The notes under the pieces were generated by a model that was not told the origin of the DNA, searched no databases, and saw only the letters and a list, made by a program, of their open reading frames with translations. This document shows, one piece after another, positions 11,264 to 22,471 of a stretch of DNA of 64,000 bases (position 1 is the stretch's first letter; the number at the start of each line of letters is the position of its first letter). A program made the translations under genes and the position numbers. The stretch is taken from contig CM074858.1 in NCBI GenBank assembly GCA_037501455.1, forward strand, positions 79,582,501 through 79,646,500, read 5' to 3'. This DNA is from Lantana camara (taxonomy: Eukaryota > Streptophyta > Magnoliopsida > Lamiales > Verbenaceae).

Positions 11264-11333
11264 GTTCGTTCCGATGTGGGGAAGTGGTTCGTTTGACTCC
11301 TTTTTGTCCGTTTTGTTCGGATTGGTCGTCCAA
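11264..11333 (+). other. Candidate LTR mini-exon (element C, 5' LTR)
   Basis: A pyrimidine-rich tract ending CTCTTAG precedes this 70-bp segment and GTGAGG follows it. The 3' LTR copy (17791-17860) is also 70 bp and has the stronger donor CCAG|GTGAGG. The same arrangement, 65-90 bp long, recurs in LTRs A, B, D, E, F and H. It has no coding potential that I can see. Splicing is inferred from sequence only. Confidence 0.6.
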
Positions 11334-12609
11334 GTGAGGTTTATTTCTTTTAGTTTTTCGACCTACAACCTTGTGTGTTTTTGAAACCCGCATGCGAGTA
11401 TTATATATGTATATTTATGGTAAATATGTGTGAGATATGTATGTTAAGGGCTTGTCCCATTTGTTATACGACTTTGAAACGGATTTGTATACGTATAGAA
11501 ACTATTTTCCGCTTGTTTTGAAAACTTTGGTAAGGGTGTGTGTGTTAGCTTTGTTCGTTTGTATCGGATTCAAGCAAGTCTCTGATTTTCTGTTGGTTTT
11601 GATCTGTTGGGCCACGGAGAGTGGAATGGCAACTCGGGACGACCATGGGGTCGCTGAGCTCTCCCATCAACACTTTCCATTGAGAGTTTCGCCCGACCTT
11701 AGGAGGTTGAGGAAGGGCGGTGCTCTTGAGCCGGCGTAGGCAAACGTCGAAGGATTCAAGGAAGTAATTAAGCCTTGTATCGTTGGTACTGAGTTCGTAA
11801 GCTCGTTAGATAGTTCGGGCTTTACACCCTACTATCACCCGGTGTGAAGAATGGTTTATGATTTTTGTTTGATTTGTTCGTTTTGATTCAGAGTTAGGGG
11901 TTTACTTTTGTGTGAACCGTGAAACGAGATTGGCCTTGTGATTAACTAAAATTTGGCATTTTGGCACTTGCCCCTTTTGTTTCCTTTTCAACCTATACAT
12001 CTAATATCACGGGAAACGTTTTAGTTTGTAAAACCCACTCTCGGTTCAAGGTTCTTTACTTTTGATACGTGTTTTGCTTTATACGTATTAGTGTGAGTGT
12101 GTTAGCCCCCTCACCAGTCTCTAGGACTGACCCTCGTTATTTCTATCTTTTTCCCCCTTTGATTTGAGGTTGCAGGTACCCATGTTGTGGGAGTTGGAGC
12201 TAGGCGGTTGTCTTTGAGTCTTGGTTTTGGAGAGCTTGAGTCTCATGCATTGTATCTCGGTTATTTGACGCAATTTGTTAGTTTCGAAATATGTATTAAT
12301 TTGCTACTTAGTTGTGTCCTGGGATTCAGTTTTTATATTTGCTTGGGTGTCTAAAATTTGTATAAGTAATATGTGGAGAACAAGATATGATTTGTACTTT
12401 CATGTTATAAGTTTTTATCTATTGGCTTCCGTGATTTTGTCTATTGCGTGCTCTGAGTAGGGTCTAGACCGCCTAGCTTAGGTTGGATTTTTGTTTCTCA
12501 CCCGTTCGCCATGGCTTGATGCGTGGACGGAGACTTAATTTCGTTTCACGTGTTGGGTTATGGTGCGGGGGATGTGGCGCCCTTCGTTCCGGGGTGTTAC
12601 ATCCTTAAG

Positions 12610-12622
12610 TGGTATCAGAGCT
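12610..12622 (+). other. Primer-binding site of element C
   Basis: TGGTATCAGAGCT, complementary to the 3' end of initiator tRNA-Met, lies 8 bases after the LTR end (spacer TCCTTAAG). It primes minus-strand synthesis. Confidence 0.9.
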
Positions 12623-14030
12623 CTAGGTTGCAAAACCGGAGCTCTCGTGTCGTGTTGGGTTTGTCTAGGTCGTTCGGCTTAGGATTTTGTGTTTGTTGGC
12701 ATTCACTACATAACTTATGTAACTTACTTGATATTATTTGATATTATTTGTATTAATAGTTCACATGAACATGCACTAGAAACCCCGCATGCATCGATAG
12801 CTTCTTGGAATTGTATTTTATTCCAGGATACTCCTTCGACATAAACGAGTGTTACCAGGAAAAGGACAAGGGAGACAGGTATATTCGGGCTATAAGGGGT
12901 TTAGAGATTTTTATCTTTCGAAGCGGTTTGAAATGGGGATATCAAGGCCAAGTTCTAGGTGATCAAGAGAATGGAATTGAGATTTGAGGAGCTCGAGAAT
13001 AATTCCTGTGAAGAAGTTCTATTCGAGAACTTTGTACAACTACATCCCTTCCGAGTTCGATGATAGAAATATTTCAACTAGAAGATTGGGAGAAGGTGGA
13101 TGATTTCATATAAGGGCTTGAAAGACAGGGTACCTTCGAGTACTATCCTAGGGTCGGAGTTATTTGTAAGTAAGAAGGCATGGAATTCGATCAAATAGTC
13201 AAATTCCAAGAATGCGTACACATGATCCGAGAATGCCAAATATATGGGGCTACGAAGGAATGGATAAATAATGGATTGAGCCTTCCACACTACTCATGTG
13301 AAGAAAAGATCGATTTGGGGTTAGAAGATCAACCAAGGAATCCAAACTTCAAGAAATTCTTAGGAGGATTCAAGATACCAATAACGTCAAGAAAAGAGAG
13401 ATTTCAATGCCGAATGGAAGGATCAAATTAAGAGGGATTAACAAATTGTTTCAAGCCCCGCTGGACGGGAGAATACTTTAATATTAAATAATTGGAAGAC
13501 AAGGCGAGAAACCAAGAGACAAGAGAAATTTTTGAAAATTTAAGACTTCAAAGTTGCCGAGTATAAGAAGATTCAGTTACCGAAGATGGATAGATTTTTA
13601 CGTCTCCTTACCGGAAGCAATTTAATATATACATTGTAGAGACTCGAATTACATGGAATGAAGAAACTCAAGAATCTCATGAGGCTACCAATATCAAACA
13701 AGGAGAGATTCCAATACCAAAGGTGATAGGAGGACTCATTTATGGAGGAATCGGAGGCATGATGAAAGTTAATCGAACAATAAGAAGTTGAGGTCTTCAA
13801 GGAAATGCCATGACTTCAAGATCCCGGTTCAAGCACAAGGTGATCCTCGTGGAAAACAAGAAGATGGCACCACACTCAACGCTACTCCTATGGTGAACGG
13901 TACATAAAGCATTCATGGCATCCCATTGCATACATGTTTTATTATCGGGGAAACCCACGTGCTTACTGCTTTATTCCTTGTTCTTCGGTGGTTCTTGATT
14001 ACAATTGTTATGTAATTGTTTTCCTTCTTG

Positions 14031-14236
14031 TTCTTGTTCATTGTGTGTTTCTTTCCCTTTGTGACTCTTGTTTGTAATGTGCATCCTTCCCTTCTCAGTT
14101 TTGTTCGTTATGTGTTTCTTTTCCTTTCTAGCTCTTGCTTGGAGTGTGCTTCATTTTTTCTTCTTAGTTTTGCTTGTTGTGCATTTCTTTCCCTTCTTAG
14201 TTCTTGCTCGTCGTGTGCTTTATTTTCCTTTTTGTG
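14031..14236 (+). repeat. Degenerate ~34-bp pyrimidine-rich tandem array in element C
   Basis: About six units of roughly 33-36 bp with the pattern TTGTT(C/G)(A/G)TTGTGTG, then TTCTTTCCCTTCT(C/T)AG. They account for the small hydrophobic open frames at 14016-14300 and 14068-14331, which are not genes. The array sits in the same relative place as the hairpin array of element H. Confidence 0.65.
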
Positions 14237-14949
14237 GTACCTCTCTTTTGGAGAGAGTTTGGTGGTGCGGAGTGTCCGAGAGTGTTTTGGTGAGTTGTGA
14301 GGGTCGAGCTGCTTTTGGTCGACTTGTCTGAAGGTGTTTTGTTCTCGTTGATGTTGGGTATTGCTTTTAGGAGGTCCGTCAGGGACTCAACGATATTTTC
14401 GGGGATAGATTGAAGGCTAACCCGTTGATATTCCTCTTAGAAGAACCGAGTATTGCCTCAGAGTAAGAGGTACGGTTTTGAGTGAGAGGAGGCGGTTGAA
14501 GAGAGTTACTCACGGTATTGGCTTTTGCCTAACCGGAGGTACAAATGGCTACCTTGTTTCCAACCGAGGCATAAAGGAAGGCCTTTGTTGTGTGTTGCTC
14601 GTAGAAGAACGGTAGCCTACGCCTTAAAGAGTGCAAGGTCACGAGTTAATCCCACTGAGGGTTGAAGTTGTTCAGAGTTTTAGGAAAACTGGTGGTTATG
14701 GCATAAGAAAGACGTTATGGACTTTGTGTAGTAATGTCTATGTGCCATAGGTTGAGAATTCTCCAACTACTCCCGAATCTTTATTTGGGAAGTAGGGGCA
14801 AACGACTAGGACTTTGAGTCCGGTTCGCCATTTAAGGAGATAGTGTCTTGAGAAGTATAGGATCAGAGTGGCGCAGCGGAAGTCTGGAGTTGGGCTTGAC
14901 TTCGGAGCCGTTCAAGATTCTCCTTAGGACCTGAGGACAAGTCCTTTTG

Positions 14950-14962
14950 AAGGAGGGGAGTT
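14950..14962 (+). other. Polypurine tract of element C
   Basis: AAGGAGGGGAGTT immediately precedes the 3' LTR start TGTAGCATCCCG at 14963. Confidence 0.85.
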
Positions 14963-17900
14963 TGTAGCATCCCGATCGTTTGGATTTCCAGGTACGCCGT
15001 GATGAGAGGGTTTTATGCGTATTTAAATTATTTAATTACGTATTTGAATGTTATTTTAATGCTTTTAGGATTATTTGAATTTATATGAAATTAATTGTTT
15101 ATAATTATGAACTTTGAATTTTAAACGTTTAAGTTTGTATGCTCGTAATTTCCTCGTTATGTGCCGGAATTCAATTCCGATTTTTGTGAAATTTTGGTAT
15201 GCGTGATATATGTGAGTTATGAATGTGTTTGCATGCTCGTTTTAGGTTTTCGTGTTCGTTTGTCGAGGTTTTAAACCTTTGTTATTTGACGAGGGACATG
15301 AGGGCCTAACTAGTTTTAGCGCGCCTCTTGTTCCGGAGGCCATAACTTGAGCTAGGGAATTCAGATTCGAATTCTGGAAGATGTGTTGGACTCGTAACGA
15401 AGAGATGAAGCCAAGGAACCTGATTTGGTATTTTTCTAAGCACATTTGGACCCTTGTTTTGTGCCCGGAACAAACAGCTTTCGCCTAAGCCAACATCTTT
15501 GACTAGTCTTTCACTTGTGGGGCCAATTTAACCATGCTCAAGCCTTTAACCTTGGTTTATATGATATTAACTCAGCCCTATCCCTTCCCTACCCTTTCAT
15601 TTCGTCCAACACACCCACAAGACGAGGAAGAGCAGCTGATCCATGGAGAAAAGAGAAGAGAAGAAGAAGCCCTTTCCATGTCTTGAGATTTTGAAGACAA
15701 ATCTTCTCCATACTTCTTCATATCTTAAAGGTAAGTATATTATGTATTCTCCTCTCTTCTATGCTTCATTTTATCCTTGAAATTCATGAAATGCATAAGA
15801 TTTTAATAAGGGGATGGAGGCTTGCATGAATAGTTAGGGTTAGACTTCATTTTTGAATCCTTGTCTTAGCTTGAGTTTCATGGAGGTTTGATGCATGTTA
15901 ACTGATTATTTGAGCTTCTTAACCTCAATATATGACTTCTACTTCATGTTATTTGTGTAACATATGATCTACCATTGATAACTTGAAGAAAATCTTGAGT
16001 TTTTAAGCATGAAACTGGAAGTTCGAACTGCTACTGTCAGCTCCTTTTTAACCGAACTGCTGTCATGTGTTTGAGTTTTCTTTGATGAATTCTTACATCC
16101 AATTTCGTGTGTTAATGCTTGGTTATGTGTTACACATGTTGCTTTATAAATATGCTCGGTTTTTGCCTTGAAAACCTTGGTTTATATGATGAGTTTTGAG
16201 CTTAAAAACTACTGGAAAATTCTGCTCGCCCGTATGAACTGCTGTCAGGATTTTTTGGTTTGATTTGATGATCTCTTGTGCTTATTTTCGTGTGAAATTG
16301 CATGGACATGAAGTATATGAGTTGTTCTACATGTTAGCTAAATTTCCTTAAGCTTTTATGCCCCTTTTCAGCTGTATATATTAGTTAGAATATGACTTGT
16401 TTTCATGCCTTTCTTGCATCAGTTTTGTGTGGCTGTTTTGGGGTGCTAAAGCTGATCATATGAACTTATTATGCTCCATTTTGGATACTTAACTGATAGT
16501 ACATGATGTTTGGATGATTTTCTCTTAAGATCCTTTGATGAAATTATGAGTTTTTGAGCCCCAAACCTAGGTTAGAAATCTGCTCCCCTATTTTGGAACT
16601 GCGGTGACGTTTTTGTGCCTTGTTGCTTTAGTTAATGGCTTCCAATTCATGTGAATTTTCATGGAGACGTGGTATACTAATTGCTTTACATGTTAGCCCT
16701 GTTCTTTCAAGCTTTTAGATCTATTTTCAGCTCCTAAATCGAAACATGAGGCCTATTTGTATGCTGTGTGCGAACTGATCTGCTGCTGTTGCATTTTGTG
16801 ATTAGTCGGTGGTTCTAATGTGTTCCAATTCGTGTCAATTTGCATATAAATGGAGTATTTGAGTAGTTTAGCATGTTAGCATTTAGTTCCCAAGCTTTTA
16901 ACTCCTACCTCAGCCCCTAAGTTGATGATCATGGCATGAATGTATCGATTTCTCAATATTGGTTCTAATTGCATTACTTGTTTGATGAACCTTGTTGGAT
17001 GCATTCTTGAATCTCTTTGTGTGATTCTTTGGTATGTATTTGATGCTTGTTTTATGTGTTAATGCTTGAGTAGTCCCTCTCTTTCAGCCCTTGATTTTCT
17101 CTTTGTTTTCTTCCCGTTTTCAACCGAAGCTGTCCGCCCTTTCCGCTCTTTTTGCCTCTGTACCGAGACACCGCCGTGTCTCGGTTTGTTCTTCTGGAGT
17201 GACACGGGCGTGTCACCCCCCCTTATTGTAGCTTTGTTTCCCTCCTGTACTGAGACACGGGGGTGTCTCAGTTTAGGCTTCTGGGATGACACGGGCGTGT
17301 CATTCCCCTCGGTTAGATTTTTAAGTGTAACTCTTTTCCGTTCCCTTGCTTTTCATTGCTTTCTCTTATCCCGTTTGTGGCCTATATGCATTATTATCTT
17401 AATGTATTATGTGTTAACTTGTGTAATATGAATTTATGATTTGATTTATGTGCTCATTTTCGAATTATGGCTTCATATGTGCGATATGCTCCTTTAACGT
17501 GCGTTTATGACCTTCTGTCTCGTTTATATGCCTTGCATGATCAATCGTTGCTCTTTATATGCTATTAATGATTTGATAACATGTTGTATGATATGATATG
17601 TGTGTTATATGGAACTTTTGAATTCGTTTAGTATGATTTTTGAGATTTATGGTTTAATATGAACGTGTATGCATTATGTGCCAATTTGTTAAGATTGATA
17701 AGCATCACTCGCATTCATTTGCATTTGCCCAGCGTCAATACGGTTCATTTTGAGTCTAAGTTTGCCGCTTGCTCTTTTCTTTGCTCTTAGGTTCGTTCCG
17801 ATGTGAGGAAGTGGTTCGTTTGACTCCTTTTGGTCTGTTTTGTTCGGATTGGTCATCCAGGTGAGGTTTATTTCTTTTAGTTATTCGACCTACAACCTTG

Positions 17901-19127
17901 TGTGTTTTTGAAACCCACATGCGAGTATTATTTACGTATATTTATGGTAAATATGTGTGAGATATGTATGTTAAGGGCTTGTCTCATTTGTTATACGACT
18001 TTGAAACGGATTTGTATACGTATAGAAACTATTTTCCGCTTGTTTTGAAAACTTTGGTAAGGGTGCGTGTGTTAGCTTTGTTCGTTTGTATCGGATTCAA
18101 TTAAGTCTCCAATTTTCTGTTGGTTTTGATCTGTTGGGCCCCGGAGAGTGGCATGGCAACTCGGGACGACCATGGGGTCGTTGAGCTCTCCCATCAACAC
18201 TTTCCATTGAGAGTTTCGCCCGACCTTAGGAGGTTGAGGAAGGGCGGTGCTCTTGAGCCAGCGTGGCAAACGTCGAAGGATTCAAGGAAGTAATTAAGCC
18301 TTGTATCGTTGGTACTGAGTTCGTAAGCTCGTTAGATAGTTCGGGCCGTACACCCTACTATCACCCCGTGTGAAGGATGGTTTATGATTTCTGTTTGATT
18401 TGTTCGTTTTGATTCGGAGTTAGGGATTAACTTTTGTGTGAACCGTGAAACGAGATTGGCCTTGTGATTAACTAAAATTTGGCATTTTGGCACTTGCCCC
18501 TTTTGTTTCCTTTTCAACCTATACATCTAATATCAAGGGAAACGTTTTAGTTTGTAAAACCCACTCTCGGTTCAAGGTTCTTTACTTTTGATACGTGCTT
18601 TGCTTTATACTTATTAGTGTGAGTGTGTTATCCCCCTCACCAGTCTCTAGGACTGACCCTCGTTATTTCTATCTTTTTCCCCCTTTGATTTGAGGTTGCA
18701 GGTACCCGTTTTGTGGGAGTTGGAGCTAGGCGGTTGTCTTTGAGTCTTGGTTTTGGAGAGCTTAAGTCTCATGCATTGTATCTCGATTATTTTACGCATT
18801 TTGTTAGTTTCAAAATATGTATTAATTTGCTACTTAGTTCTGTCTTGGGATTCAGTTTTTATATTTGCTTTGGTGTCTAAAATTTGTATAAGTAATATGT
18901 GGAGAACAAGATATGATTTGTACTTGCATGTTATAAGTTTTTATCTATTGGCTTCCGTGATTTTGTCTATTGCGTGCTCTGAGTAGGGTCTAGACCGCCT
19001 AGCTTAGGTTGGATTTTTGTTTCTCACCCGTTCGCCATGGCTTGATGCGTGGACGGAGACTTAATTTCGTTTCACGTGTTGGGTTATGGTGCGGGGGATG
19101 TGGCGCCCTTCGCTCCGGGGTGTTACA
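14963..19127 (+). repeat. 3' LTR of element C
   Basis: Copy of 8448-12601 with the same modules: donor AAAG|GTAAGT at 15730/15731, hairpin cluster 17162-17303, mini-exon 17791-17860, and acceptor TTGCAG ending 18701. It ends GGGGTGTTACA at 19127, followed by TSD GCTTC. Confidence 0.92.
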
Positions 19128-19132
19128 GCTTC

Positions 19133-19602
19133 TCTTCCTCCTCTATTGTGGCTAAAACGTGGGAAATGGGGAGAGAAAAAGGGCTTGGCTCCTTTTTGAA
19201 CTGAAACGGGTCGGGTCGAACGGGCAGGGTCAAACGGTATCCGGTCTAAACGGATCGGATTTTAAAACGGTAGGGCTATCAAACGGCTTTTGAAAACTAA
19301 AAGGTTAAATCCATTAAATCCGAATCATCGAAACGAATCAAATGGCGGGGTCAGAATTCGAATTCGAATTCCCGAGCTCAAATAGCCACAAAAACCAAAA
19401 CACCGTAATTAAAATTAGGTATCCTAATTCGGCAAATATTGGGCGATTGAGCCCAAGAACAATTAATTAAATTCTAATGCACACGTAATAAATTAAATTC
19501 ACGTTGGCACGTAAGCATGCTAATTACATAATTCACATAAATTATGGAATTAAACTCACTCGTGATGCCGTACCTGGAATGCCGAAGAGGCGGGGTGTCA
19601 CA
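19133..19602 (-). repeat. Solo LTR B, right part (5' end of the minus-strand LTR)
   Basis: Resumes after the second GCTTC copy (19128-19132) left by element C. It ends GGGGTGTCACA at 19602, whose reverse complement TGTGACACCCCG is an LTR 5' start. TATTT at 19603-19607 matches 5685-5689, so B is a solo LTR with an intact TSD, formed by recombination between two LTRs that removed the interior. Confidence 0.88.
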
Positions 19603-19886
19603 TATTTGATGACCTAACTTATCTGAACTTGATGGGATAAAGGAGATCAGTTGTTGCTCTGTTTTTCGTGGTTTTTGCGCCTGTTTTGAACTGGTTTTTG
19701 CTGCTGTCAAACTGCTGCGTTTTCTTGCTTGTTGTTGTCAGTTTTAAGGCATTTAAGTGGCTTGGTCATGCTATATTGCTGCTGCATTTCATGCCCTGGG
19801 TTGCTGCCTTTTTGCTGCTGCATTTTCATGACAAAAAACTGGGGATTGCTTTGTGTGTTGCTGCTGCCTCGTTTCTGGACTGGATC

Positions 19887-20010
19887 TCCCCGGGCGGGGA
19901 AATTTTGGCTGTAAAAGAGCCTGACCGGGTAGTGCTGATGCAGAAACCTTCTGCATAAGACTCCCCGGGCGGGTAATTTTGTGAGCAAAATCTCCCCGGG
20001 CGGGGAGATT
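19887..20010 (+). repeat. Inverted-repeat cluster in LTR A
   Basis: Three units share the core CCCC/GGGC/GGGG. They are TCCCC/GGGC/GGGGA (19887-19900), CTCCCC/GGGC/GGGT (19961-19974, one arm shortened) and AATCTCCCC/GGGC/GGGGAGATT (19989-20010, 9-bp arms). Confidence 0.85.
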
Positions 20011-20744
20011 GAATCTGTACCGTTGTGCCGCTGCTTCATTTTCCTTCCTTTCTTTACATGATATGGTTGTTTGCCGGGGATGTGAATTGGCTCAAGGTCT
20101 GCATACGATTAAGTAAATGTTTCATGCATGTTTTTATGGATGCTTGTATAGTTACGTAGAGATAAATAGATGTATATTAAGTAGGCATGCATATGTTTGA
20201 AGTTGAATGTTTCATGCATGAAATTTGTTTGTGCTTTATTGAATTGCATGCATGTTGTTGTTGCTGTACGTATGAATGCATGTTATATGTATATATTTAA
20301 ATAGTTTGCATGCATGAGATATATATATATATAATATATGTACGCATATTGATATATATATATATATATATATATGTTTATTAAATATTATTTGATTTAA
20401 TTGAATTATAGAATTTAATTGTTACCTATTTCATGTTTTATTTAATTTCCGATATTGAATTGAATGTATTGAATTGTTTATTTTCTCATTGTAAATGCGA
20501 TTTAATACGTGCTATGATCATATTTGAAATTCTTGGATTGAATTGATATGAAATGTGAATTTATGAATTCGAATGAAAGTGAACGAATGATTGAATGGCT
20601 TGTTTATATGATTTAAATTCCTTAATAGTGCACATGAACATTTTCATGACATAATCTTATCTTTTATACATTCATATCATGATCATTACATTGCCAAGCG
20701 TCTTATATGGTCATATTGAGTCTCACTTCACCTTTCTTGCACAG

Positions 20745-20810
20745 ATTTTGATCCCGTTGGAGACGAGGCCGGTTAGTGAGGCTCTTGTGTTCTCCTTTTT
20801 GCCGTTTAAG
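20745..20810 (+). other. Candidate LTR mini-exon (element A)
   Basis: A 66-bp segment between acceptor-like TTTCTTGCACAG and donor-like TTTAAG|GTGGGT. The equivalent segment in both LTRs of element D is also exactly 66 bp. Confidence 0.6.
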
Positions 20811-21916
20811 GTGGGTTTCTCTTCTATTTAGTTATATGATCCTATATATACCTTCAATGTGAAAATTTTTCGACCAAAATGTAAATATATATATAGAGTT
20901 GTTTAAAGAGTAAATGTTTCCAACGTAAAACCCTTATTTTATAAATCCTACCAAATGTTTTGGCGAGAAATGAATGAATGCACGAATGGGGCCCAGGGAC
21001 TTAGTGTGAGTGGCTATCCGGGGAGGCATGGGCCGACGGTGGTCCCTCACACTAGTTCCACCAATTAACGACGTAACCAGACCTCTTTAGGAGTTAGCGA
21101 GGAATGGACGCTGAGTGCCACTAGGGGAGTCATGTAACCCCTTTTGGTCAATGAATGGGTGGTCGGGCCTTGCAAACCCACCACCAACCCAGAGGAAGAA
21201 GGTGTAAATGTTATTGAATGTGCACGAAAGAATTTTATGCATGAAAAGAAAGAAAGAATGAATGTTAATGAACTACACAAGGTGTTGGTTGGAGATAATG
21301 CACGCCCACTCGTCGAGCCAATAATGACCTAATATAAATGAATCGTTATAATCCCTTTTGATGATTTCTATTCACCCACTTGGGAAATTCTTTAAAAACC
21401 TCACTTGGGATTATAACTTGCATGTGAAGGTTTAAATATCATCGTATATTATATTTATGCCCTGTTTTATACCCACCAGTCCCTTTTGGACTGAACCCGT
21501 TTGGTTTTCAGTTGTGTTGTGCAGGTGTCAAGGGAGCTAGGCCGGAATTCAAGTCATAGGTGTTGCATTAGTCTCTAGCTCTTGTATTTTGGTCTTACAC
21601 TTACATACTCTACTGTTGATCATTGTATATGAATATTAATGGAGCGTACATGTTTTGAGCCTTGACGGCATTTGATGATGTATATGGCTTATTTTTGGAG
21701 CTTTGATGCTCATGGTATATATATATATGTTATATGTTCAGTTTATGCTTCCGCTTTAATGTTACTCTGATTTTATGGTTTAAGGGTTAGCCCGCCTAGC
21801 ATAGAGTGTGTGTTTGTCTCCGTTCGCCGTGATTTAACCCGGGTATGGATCGTCCATTACATATTCGGGTCGGGTCTCGGTGAGGGGAATGTGGTACCTT
21901 ACGCTCGGGTGCTACA

Positions 21917-22471
21917 ATCCGACAGAAGAAATTTTGTGCATCTGCTGCTACAGTTGCTAAGACTCCTACTATGCCAAGGATGGGAAAGTTCCACGTCTTT
22001 GCAGAGGATTTTCACTGGAAACCTTATGGCGTAGTTTCGGAAAGAAATGGAATTCCTCATATCCAACTTTCTGATAATGAAACAGAGGAATTATCACAAT
22101 TGTTCCATTTTGCACTTATTGGAAAATTATCTCATAGATATCCGACAATGGGGCGTTTGCATGAATCTTTCATGGAACTTGAACTTAAGGGAGAGTTTAA
22201 GATTGGGGTCTTTGAACGTTAAACACGTTCTAATCAGGCTTAGCTATCGTAACGATTATTAAAAAATCTGGCTCCGGAGGATAATCATGTTTGATGGATT
22301 TCCTACGCGAGTTCTTACATGGACTCCGACGTTCAATCCTAAAATTGAGTCATCGATGATCCAATATGGATCAAACTCCCAGAGTTAAAAACATAGTTTT
22401 TAAAAGTTGAGATGCTTCATAACATACTGAAGTAAATTGGAGAGCCTTTAGGTTTTGACGAGGGAAATTTT
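21917..22471 (+). pseudogene. DUF4283-domain gene fragment (LINE ORF1-type or related), frameshifted
   Basis: This is the only stretch in the window unrelated to LTR elements. From about 21971 the translation reads MPRMGKFHVFAEDFHWKP, VVSERNGIPHIQLSDNE, then ELSQLFHFALIGKLSHRYPT and ELKGEFKIGVFER, which matches the start of plant DUF4283 proteins as I know the family. Near 22215 the frame shifts; the next pieces (KHVLIRLSYRNDY, then FDGFP and LTWTPTFNP) continue the domain in other frames. DUF4283 occurs in plant LINE ORF1 proteins and in stand-alone retroelement-derived genes, often with a zinc knuckle. Both ends are cut by LTR insertions. The cellular role is not established. Confidence 0.72.

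Larger units (their letters stand above)
8448..12601 (+). repeat. 5' LTR of element C
   Basis: It runs from TGTAGCATCCCG to GGGGTGTTACA. Ordered modules: AT-rich 5' part; the GGGCCTAACTAGTTTTAG block; a hairpin-like AGATTT...AAATCT at 9168-9186; donor-like AAAG|GTACGT at 9212/9213; an inverted-repeat cluster 10645-10788; mini-exon 11264-11333; acceptor-like TTGCAG ending 12175; and the pair GCTAGGCGGT (12199-12208) / ACCGCCTAGC (12468-12477). Open frames such as 10549-10869 fall over the palindromes and are not credible genes. Confidence 0.92.
12602..14962 (+). other. Non-coding interior of element C with gag-like relics
   Basis: This 2361-bp interior lies between the two LTRs. It begins with the PBS and has no long open frame. 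Around 12960-13300, text parallel to element E's interior (where a decayed Gag core can be traced) suggests a heavily eroded gag. A degenerate tandem array sits at 14031-14236. The last 100 bp before the PPT (GCGCAGCGGAAG, then GGACAAGTCCTTTTGAAGG) are closely similar to the last 100 bp of element H's interior, so this segment is probably under constraint or recently shared. Confidence 0.7.
8448..19127 (+). mobile_element. Element C: 10.7-kb non-coding LTR retrotransposon (LARD-like), complete
   Basis: Two LTRs (8448-12601, 4154 bp; 14963-19127, 4165 bp) flank only 2361 bp. Five-base TSDs GCTTC at 8443-8447 and 19128-19132 show one intact insertion, into solo LTR B. An initiator tRNA-Met PBS follows the 5' LTR and a PPT (AAGGAGGGGAG) precedes the 3' LTR. 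No protease, RT or integrase is recognisable. Long LTRs with a short non-coding interior match the large retrotransposon derivative (LARD) type, which depends on proteins from an autonomous partner; the partner is not identified here. The LTRs differ at scattered sites and small indels (a few per cent by eye). Confidence 0.93.
1..21916 (+). mobile_element. Element A: Ty3/gypsy chromovirus, 5' end outside window, 3' LTR split by nested insertions
   Basis: The order gag, protease, reverse transcriptase, RNase H, integrase, C-terminal chromodomain-like segment, polypurine tract, LTR is that of a Ty3/gypsy chromovirus. The long LTR (about 3.6 kb once insertions are removed) and the chromodomain-like tail fit the Tekay/Del clade, which is inference from family knowledge. 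The 5' LTR and PBS lie left of the window. The 3' LTR starts at 4423, is interrupted by solo LTR B (5690-19602), resumes after the TATTT duplication and ends GTGCTACA at 21916. The candidate right TSD is 21917-21921; its partner is off-window. Confidence 0.9.
19608..21916 (+). repeat. 3' LTR of element A, second part
   Basis: Continuation of the LTR begun at 4423. It holds a palindrome cluster (19887-20010), AT-rich sequence with a TA microsatellite (20352-20375), mini-exon 20745-20810 between TTGCACAG and GTGGGT, acceptor TGTGCAG ending 21524, and the pair GCTAGGCCGG (21536-21545) / CCCGCCTAGC (21791-21800). It ends GTGCTACA. No coding sequence is seen. Confidence 0.87.

Noticed and set aside
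12610..12622. tRNA gene near the TGGTATCAGAGCT motifs
   Set aside because: Only the 13-base complement to the tRNA 3' end is present, right after LTR ends; there is no cloverleaf. These are primer-binding sites.
14016..14331. Two overlapping hydrophobic open frames that look like membrane peptides
   Set aside because: They are translations of a pyrimidine-rich tandem repeat, which gives Phe/Leu/Ser in any frame.
20352..20375. TA microsatellite (also 26805-26829) as a meaningful element
   Set aside because: Simple repeats common in AT-rich LTRs; recorded inside LTR entries only.
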